From NCBI GenBank assembly GCA_030426065.1, contig JAUHZH010000031.1, positions 1 through 11,213 on the forward strand: a stretch of 11,213 bases of DNA, read 5' to 3'. How positions within the stretch are numbered: position 1 is the first letter of the stretch; every line of letters begins with the position of its first letter. Source of the DNA: Gammaproteobacteria bacterium. Lineage in GTDB: Bacteria > Pseudomonadota > Gammaproteobacteria > Xanthomonadales > Marinicellaceae. Shown here piece by piece: positions 7,702 through 11,213 of this stretch. The notes below the pieces were generated by a model. The model was not told the DNA's origin, did not search any database, and saw nothing but the letters and a program-made list of their open reading frames with translations. A program made the translations under genes and the position numbers.

Positions 7702-8670
7702 ATGAAAAAAACGTTGGTATTGATATTCAGTTTAATGACCTTGCCTGCTTGGGCGTTCACGCCAGAATCTGGGTGGTGGTGGAATCCTGACGAGCCAGGA
7801 ACGGGCTTTGCAATAGAAATTCAAGATGACAAAGTGTTTGCGGCCTTTTATGTTTACGATGATTTGGGCAACCCCATTTGGTACACCGCAGTTGGGGACA
7901 TTCAGGGTAACTCCTATTTTGACAACGACCGGGATTACACCTTTGGTGGTACCTGCATCGACTGCAGTTACACCACGCCGACCACATTGATTGGTGACGG
8001 TGGTCCAGTGACCATAGACTTTTTGACCGAAACCACGGCAACGATTCAATTCGGCGGGTCTGTTAAGCACATTGAACGGTACAACTTTTTCCTTGGCGAT
8101 GAATTGGAGAAAATGCGCGGTGAGTGGCAAGTGGTTTATGATGTTTCTGAATTCACCAACAACTTCCCTTTCATTGCCGATGTCTTGATTTTCAGACAAA
8201 CCGAAGTGTTTCAAGGTGATTATTTGGTGACAGGCTGTCGTTCAGAATCAACCAGTTTCAACACCTGCACAAACTACGCCTTGAACAACAATGACATGGC
8301 GGCTTACTACGACACCGATTTTGATGAGCTGGTTGTGGTGGTGCGTGATGACGATGACTATTACCTGGCCTTTTATTTGAAAACTGGTTTGGATCAATTT
8401 GATGGTGAAGCCTATTCCTATTTGGTTGGATCAAGCCCCAATTTCAATGAAAACGGCTTCCCTGTTCGTGGATTCCGCTCAGCCAGCTACACCTTCGTGG
8501 CAACTGGAACGGGACCCTCTAAATCAGAAGCCACAGAACAAGACAGGAAACCAGGCATCTCAACCCTGCTTGATAAAAAACCCAGTCTCAAGAAAACGCC
8601 AATGGACCAAGCCAAAGCGGATCGTTTGGCGGCGATTGTCAAAAAATTAGAAGCCAAGCTTGGAAAATAA
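7702..8670 (+). CDS. Secreted protein of unknown function with GWWWNP motif
   Basis: This 322-residue protein starts at the ATG at 7702, preceded by GGAGA and followed directly by a signal peptide (MKKTLVLIFSLMTLPAWA, cleavage after A18). The frame is open further upstream, but that would overlap tatD and hide the signal peptide. The mature protein begins FTPESGWWWNPDEPGTGF, then a strand-rich segment with AAFYVYDDLGNPIWYTAVG. I recall similar SGWYWNP..GxGF motifs in many uncharacterised secreted proteins of Marinicella and Xanthomonadales, often as the N-terminal repeat. C85 and C88 (CIDC) and C179 with C189 could form disulfides. The acidic, aromatic middle suggests an extracellular beta-rich fold. 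A Ser/Thr-rich linker (about 268-275) leads to a basic helical tail ending AAIVKKLEAKLGK. No enzyme motif or anchor is visible. It is probably periplasmic or exported; the function is unknown. Confidence 0.82.
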   Translation: MKKTLVLIFSLMTLPAWAFTPESGWWWNPDEPGTGFAIEIQDDKVFAAFYVYDDLGNPIWYTAVGDIQGNSYFDNDRDYTFGGTCIDCSYTTPTTLIGDGGPVTIDFLTETTATIQFGGSVKHIERYNFFLGDELEKMRGEWQVVYDVSEFTNNFPFIADVLIFRQTEVFQGDYLVTGCRSESTSFNTCTNYALNNNDMAAYYDTDFDELVVVVRDDDDYYLAFYLKTGLDQFDGEAYSYLVGSSPNFNENGFPVRGFRSASYTFVATGTGPSKSEATEQDRKPGISTLLDKKPSLKKTPMDQAKADRLAAIVKKLEAKLGK

Positions 8671-8688
8671 ACAACTTGTTCCCAAGCT
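8657..8688. terminator. Weak inverted repeat between convergent genes
   Basis: AGCTTGG (8657-8663) pairs with CCAAGCT (8682-8688) across an 18-base AT-rich loop that itself contains AACAA-C-TTGTT. The repeat spans the 17-base gap between the secreted protein stop and the rhomboid stop. It could end transcripts from both sides, but no proper T-run follows in either direction. Confidence 0.25.
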
Positions 8689-9332
8689 CATTCATCATCG
8701 AATGGGCTTGGGTCAATCCCCTCATCCAGTTTCCAATCCTTCAACACCGGCACGTCTTCATGGCGGGTGTCAAATGCCAGGTAAATGCCGGTCAAAAAGC
8801 CAGCCAGATGTGACTCCCAGGAAATCCCAGGTTGTCCGGGCAGAACGCCCCAGACTAAGGAACCATAAAGGAACGCAATCAACAAACTCAAGCCGACCGA
8901 TTGCATGTCTTTTTTGATGAAACCAGAAAAAAACAAAAAGCTCAACAAGGCATAAAACAAACCGCTTGAGCCGATGTGATTCAATGGTCGGGCAAAAAAC
9001 CACACCAACAAACCGGTGATCAACAAGCCCCGCCACATCACTTTTTTGGCCAGTTTGGGGTAATTGCCAAACAAGCCCACCATGGCCAAAAACATCGGCA
9101 AGGTGTTGTCAATCAAATGGGGCCAGCCTGAATGAATAAAAGGCATGGTGAACACGCCAATCAAGCCCTCAAAAACCCGGGGTTTCAAACCAAATTGGGT
9201 CAAAGGCAAAACTCGAGCCAACAAGAACAACAGCCAAATCACCAGCAACATCACCGCAGCGATTCGAAAGGCCTGGGGCCAGGCGGCTTTTCTTTGGTCC
9301 AGGTAATTGGGGTCTAAATGGGGGATTTTCAT
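8688..9332 (-). CDS. Rhomboid family intramembrane serine protease
   Basis: This 214-residue protein has six or so hydrophobic segments (about 22-40, 55-68, 78-90, 100-114, 120-138, 147-165 and 174-187). The rhomboid catalytic layout is complete. H72-L-I-D-N76 is the HxxxN motif of the second helix, G121-S-S123-G124 is the GxSG box with S123 as the likely nucleophile, and H175 in WESHLAGFLTG completes the dyad. Rhomboids cleave transmembrane substrates within or near the membrane. The substrate here is unknown, and the neighbours give no clear hint. A short soluble N-terminus rich in charged residues and an acidic C-terminal tail (ending PSPFDDE) flank the core. No good ribosome binding site precedes the ATG at 9332. 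Fifty-eight bases separate it from the parE stop upstream, so it could be read through from parDE or have its own promoter. Confidence 0.88.
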   Translation of the reverse strand: MKIPHLDPNYLDQRKAAWPQAFRIAAVMLLVIWLLFLLARVLPLTQFGLKPRVFEGLIGVFTMPFIHSGWPHLIDNTLPMFLAMVGLFGNYPKLAKKVMWRGLLITGLLVWFFARPLNHIGSSGLFYALLSFLFFSGFIKKDMQSVGLSLLIAFLYGSLVWGVLPGQPGISWESHLAGFLTGIYLAFDTRHEDVPVLKDWKLDEGIDPSPFDDE

Positions 9333-9390
9333 TGGGTTAATTTAAGCACAAACGAGCAAAATTCAAGTCAGGGCACTACACTGGTTACAG

Positions 9391-9681
9391 TCAAAGGTGT
9401 TTGAAGGGCTCCATGGATTGATGAAGGACATCGATCACTTCGATGCCATCAGAAGTGATTCTGAAATAGATGGTGTGACTGCCCACAAAGGCGCTGCAAT
9501 ACCCTGCTTTTATTTCATCTCTTCTTATGCCAATAGCAGGATTTTCAGCCAAATCACGGAGTTTCTGGTTGATGGCTCGAAGGTATGACCGGGTTTGCTT
9601 GATACCGAATGCCTCAATGGAGTGTTTTTTGATGTTGATCAGACTGCTTTGGGCAGCCGGTGACAGGATGTAGCGTGTCAT
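9391..9681 (-). CDS. parE: ParE-type toxin, RelE/ParE superfamily
   Basis: This 96-residue protein shows the ParE pattern throughout: YILSPAAQSSLINIKKH at the N-terminus, AFGIKQTRSYL, LAENPAIGIRRDEIKAG (about 44-60), SHTIYFRI and the C-terminal VLHQSMEPF. ParE toxins typically poison DNA gyrase, while RelE relatives cut mRNA on the ribosome. The conserved GIRRDEI..GY and LHQSM segments point to the ParE branch. Its ATG overlaps the parD stop (TGATG), so it is translationally coupled to the antitoxin. Length is normal and no frame damage is visible, so the pair is probably functional. The target is inferred from the family only. Confidence 0.9.
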   Translation of the reverse strand: MTRYILSPAAQSSLINIKKHSIEAFGIKQTRSYLRAINQKLRDLAENPAIGIRRDEIKAGYCSAFVGSHTIYFRITSDGIEVIDVLHQSMEPFKHL

Positions 9682-9917
9682 CAGGCCATCAAATCTTTCA
9701 TGAACTGGTGGCCATCAATGCCCAAACCTTGATTCAGTTGATTTTCTCCTTCGGCCAGTTTTTTCCTGAGCAAGGCGAGCTGGGTTTCGTTTTCTTCGAG
9801 CAGCCTCAAGCCAGCTCGAACCGCTTCACTGGTTGATTCAAAACGCCCTGAAGTGACCATTTCCTCAACAAACTGGGTGAGGTGTTGACCCAAGGTGACA
9901 CTGGTGTTTCTTTGCAT
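9681..9917 (-). CDS. parD: ParD-type antitoxin, ribbon-helix-helix
   Basis: This 78-residue protein has an N-terminal ribbon-helix-helix DNA-binding domain: the strand RNTSVTLG (3-10), helix one (about 11-23, FVEEMVTSGRF) and helix two (STSEAVRAGLRLLEE, about 28-42). The C-terminal part, rich in Glu, Lys and Gln (LLRKKLAEGENQLNQG), is the usual toxin-binding region and binds ParE. ParD proteins also repress their own operon, alone or with the toxin. A 19-bp palindrome 22 to 40 bases upstream of the start is the likely operator. The gene precedes parE with a one-base overlap. No strong ribosome binding site is seen before the ATG. Confidence 0.9.
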   Translation of the reverse strand: MQRNTSVTLGQHLTQFVEEMVTSGRFESTSEAVRAGLRLLEENETQLALLRKKLAEGENQLNQGLGIDGHQFMKDLMA

Positions 9918-10065
9918 GGTGATTGAATTCGCTTGGTATGTATTACAATTTAATACAAGTGGTGTTTTTTTTCAATAAAACAACAGGTTTTAAGTGTGGA
10001 ACTGGAATTTGGAATCGAATGGTTGAATGCTGTGGTGTGCAGAGCCCACCTTATTCGGTGTGGTT
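9918..10065. other. Intergenic region between lpxL and parD
   Basis: This 148-base AT-rich stretch holds the parD palindrome (9939-9957), a T8 run (9965-9972) and one copy of a 12-base direct repeat, TTTCAATAAAAC (9970-9981). The second copy (10064-10075) covers the lpxL stop codon. I find no clear terminator for lpxL, no attC-like site and no RNA gene. Confidence 0.5.
9939..9957. promoter_or_regulatory. Palindrome upstream of parD, likely ParD operator
   Basis: TGTATTA (9939-9945) and TAATACA (9951-9957) are perfect inverted arms around CAATT. The site sits 22 to 40 bases before the parD start, where the promoter should be, and the arm spacing suits two ribbon-helix-helix dimers. An A8 run on the - strand (9965-9972) just upstream could act as an UP element. 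I could not place a convincing -35/-10 pair. Confidence 0.55.
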
Positions 10066-10980
10066 TCAATAAAACGGGCCTTCGCCTTCAGGCCGGGTTT
10101 TGAAGCGCTTGTGGAGCCAGAGGTATTGTTCAGGCGCGTCATTGACCATAGACTCGATGCCTTGGTTGATTCGGTTGGTGTCTGCTTGTGCATCTTGGCT
10201 GGGGAAGTTGTCAAGCGGGGGACTGATGGCCAACTGGTAGTAAGGTTTCTCAGGGATGCGTTTGACCGAATAAAACATCACCTGGCAGCCCGATATGCGG
10301 GCCAATTGGTGGGTGGCTGTGATGGTCGAAGCCGGTGTGCCAAAGAAATCTGAAAAAATGGACTGTCCACGGCGGTAATCCTGGTCGGGTGCATACCAAA
10401 CGATACCACCAGCTTTCAGTTCCTTGATGATGCCTTTGAGTTCGTCGCGGGTGAACATGTGCTTGGCGTATTTTTCACGCGATGTTTTGACCACGTATTC
10501 TTGAACGGCGTTTTTGTGCGGGCGGTAAACACCCGAAACGGGGAATTGTTGGCATATCACCCGACCACCGATGTCCAAGGCTGTGAAATGGCCAGACACC
10601 AACAGCACACCTTGGCCTTGAGCCTGTGCTTCTTTGAGGTGCTCTGCACCTTCAATGACCAAATCCTTGAACAGGTCATCAGACCAAGACAAAAATGCTT
10701 TGAGGGTGTGGCTGACCATCATCCCCGTTTCGCGGTAGTTTTGGTGGATCAATTGGGTTTGTTTTTCAGCGCTCAAATCTGGAAAGCAGGTGGCGATGTT
10801 TTTTTCAATCACCCGCCGGCGGGATTTTGACAAGGCTTTGAATGAAAGGCCCAGCAACACCCCGATGCCCAGCAACCAACGGTGAGGCAACTGTGCCCAA
10901 GACCACAATTTCAGGTACAGCAACCAGGAAAACACATGCCGCCAAAAAGGCGGCTTGTGTCTTGGCTTGTCCTTTGCCAT
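10066..10980 (-). CDS. lpxL: LpxL/HtrB-family lipid A late acyltransferase
   Basis: This 304-residue protein starts at the ATG at 10980, which overlaps the upstream stop (TGATG) and has AAGG about ten bases before it. The TTG one codon earlier is less likely. A basic N-terminus is followed by a hydrophobic segment (about 16-48) that anchors it to the inner membrane. H131 and D136 in GHFTALD form the HX4D catalytic pair of the family. Other family blocks are GVYRPHKN (150-157), WYAPDQDYRRGQSIF (195-209) and YLWLHKRFKTRPEGE (286-300). Such enzymes add a secondary acyl chain (laurate, myristate or palmitoleate) from acyl-ACP to Kdo2-lipid IV-A on the cytoplasmic face of the inner membrane. Its exact place among LpxL, LpxM and LpxP types, and its acyl chain, cannot be read from the sequence. 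The gene symbol is therefore a family label. It is the second visible gene of a - strand operon. Confidence 0.87.
   Translation of the reverse strand: MAKDKPRHKPPFWRHVFSWLLYLKLWSWAQLPHRWLLGIGVLLGLSFKALSKSRRRVIEKNIATCFPDLSAEKQTQLIHQNYRETGMMVSHTLKAFLSWSDDLFKDLVIEGAEHLKEAQAQGQGVLLVSGHFTALDIGGRVICQQFPVSGVYRPHKNAVQEYVVKTSREKYAKHMFTRDELKGIIKELKAGGIVWYAPDQDYRRGQSIFSDFFGTPASTITATHQLARISGCQVMFYSVKRIPEKPYYQLAISPPLDNFPSQDAQADTNRINQGIESMVNDAPEQYLWLHKRFKTRPEGEGPFY
10938..10954 (-). other. GC-rich hairpin early in the lpxL-like gene
   Basis: GCCGCC and GGCGGC form a perfect 6-bp stem around a five-base loop (T5 in the mRNA sense strand, A5 on the + strand). The stem covers about codons 9 to 15, some 26 to 42 bases after the start codon. 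It could slow early translation, or simply reflect the codons for KPPFWRH. Only the structure is certain. Confidence 0.4.
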
Positions 10981-11213
10981 CAATCAGTGACCTTGAATTC
11001 GACCGAATGTTTGGCCTCACCGGCTGATTTCACCGTCAAATGGTAGGTGCCTGGTTCGATGTATGGTGGGTGGCCCAATCGTTGGGATTCAGCGTACGGG
11101 ATTTTGGCTTTGTTGATCAAGCCGTTATCAGATTCCTCATCGGATGTGTCATCTTCGCTGTGCTTCAAAGCTTGGCTTTCGGCTATAACGGCCATGGTTT
11201 CATCGACCTGGTA
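10980..11213 (-). CDS. Unidentified protein, C-terminal part only
   Basis: The frame is open from the right edge of the window to the TGA at 10980-10982, giving 77 C-terminal residues. An internal ATG at 11195 exists, but codons before it (YQVDET) continue to the edge, so the true start is probably outside. The visible part has an acidic linker (SEDDTSDEESDN), then HPPYIEPGTYHLTVKSAG and VEFKVTD, which look like the last strands of a small beta-sandwich. I do not recognise a family. Its stop overlaps the lpxL-like start, so it is co-translated with it and may act in the envelope. That link is inference from position. Confidence 0.6.
   Translation of the reverse strand, partial: YQVDETMAVIAESQALKHSEDDTSDEESDNGLINKAKIPYAESQRLGHPPYIEPGTYHLTVKSAGEAKHSVEFKVTD

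Noticed and set aside
9333..9390. Possible promoter (TTGAAT with TAAATT) before the rhomboid gene
   Set aside because: Both elements are weak matches and would put the transcript start almost on the ATG, so I do not claim it.
9939..9972. AT-rich inverted repeat followed by T8 as an intrinsic terminator on the + strand
   Set aside because: The stem is weak and separated from the T-run by seven bases, and no + strand gene lies upstream; an operator is a better reading.
10027..10353. 108-residue + strand open frame at the lpxL 3' end
   Set aside because: It overlaps lpxL in antisense and has no ribosome binding site or known motif.
10812..10823. Perfect 12-bp palindrome CCCGCCGGCGGG
   Set aside because: It lies within the lpxL codons for SRRR and is explained by arginine codons; no sign of a regulatory role.

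Overview
The window looks like chromosomal DNA of a Gram-negative gammaproteobacterium. It carries a lipid A late acyltransferase (LpxL/HtrB type), a close TatD homologue, and a Bat-type von Willebrand factor A (VWA) operon in the gammaproteobacterial order DUF58 - DUF4381 - BatA - BatB/C - BatD. Leucine is encoded mostly by TTG, and a secreted protein with a GWWWNP motif is present. Both remind me of Marinicella-like marine bacteria, but that placement is inference from memory. No rRNA, tRNA, insertion sequence, prophage or CRISPR array is visible.

Left part (1-5616, + strand): a tightly coupled five-gene operon, cut at its 5' end. It encodes a DUF58 protein (start outside the window), a small DUF4381 membrane protein, BatA (VWA), a BatB-BatC fusion (VWA, TPR, then a Gln/Glu-rich tail) and BatD. 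All four junctions overlap by 1 to 8 bases and each downstream start has a good ribosome binding site, so the proteins are probably made together as one membrane-associated complex. A MoxR-type AAA+ ATPase gene is expected just left of the window. The family has been linked to aerotolerance and envelope stress, but the biochemical role is not established.

Middle (5617-8670): a short intergenic stretch holds a hairpin and a good sigma70-like promoter. Next comes a membrane-bound family 3 acyltransferase (+), whose 3' end overlaps the end of the convergent tatD gene (-). tatD is divergent from a gene for a secreted protein of unknown function (+). That protein has two cysteine pairs and a basic tail, and is the least understood complete gene here.

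Right part (8671-11213, all - strand): a rhomboid intramembrane serine protease, a parDE-type toxin-antitoxin pair with a 19-bp palindrome upstream of parD (likely operator), an LpxL-like acyltransferase, and the C-terminal end of an unidentified protein whose stop codon overlaps the lpxL-like start.

I see no clearly new multi-gene system. The best leads are the secreted GWWWNP protein, the BatB/BatC fusion with its low-complexity tail, the altered metal-site motif of the DUF58 protein, and the unidentified gene coupled to the lpxL-like gene.
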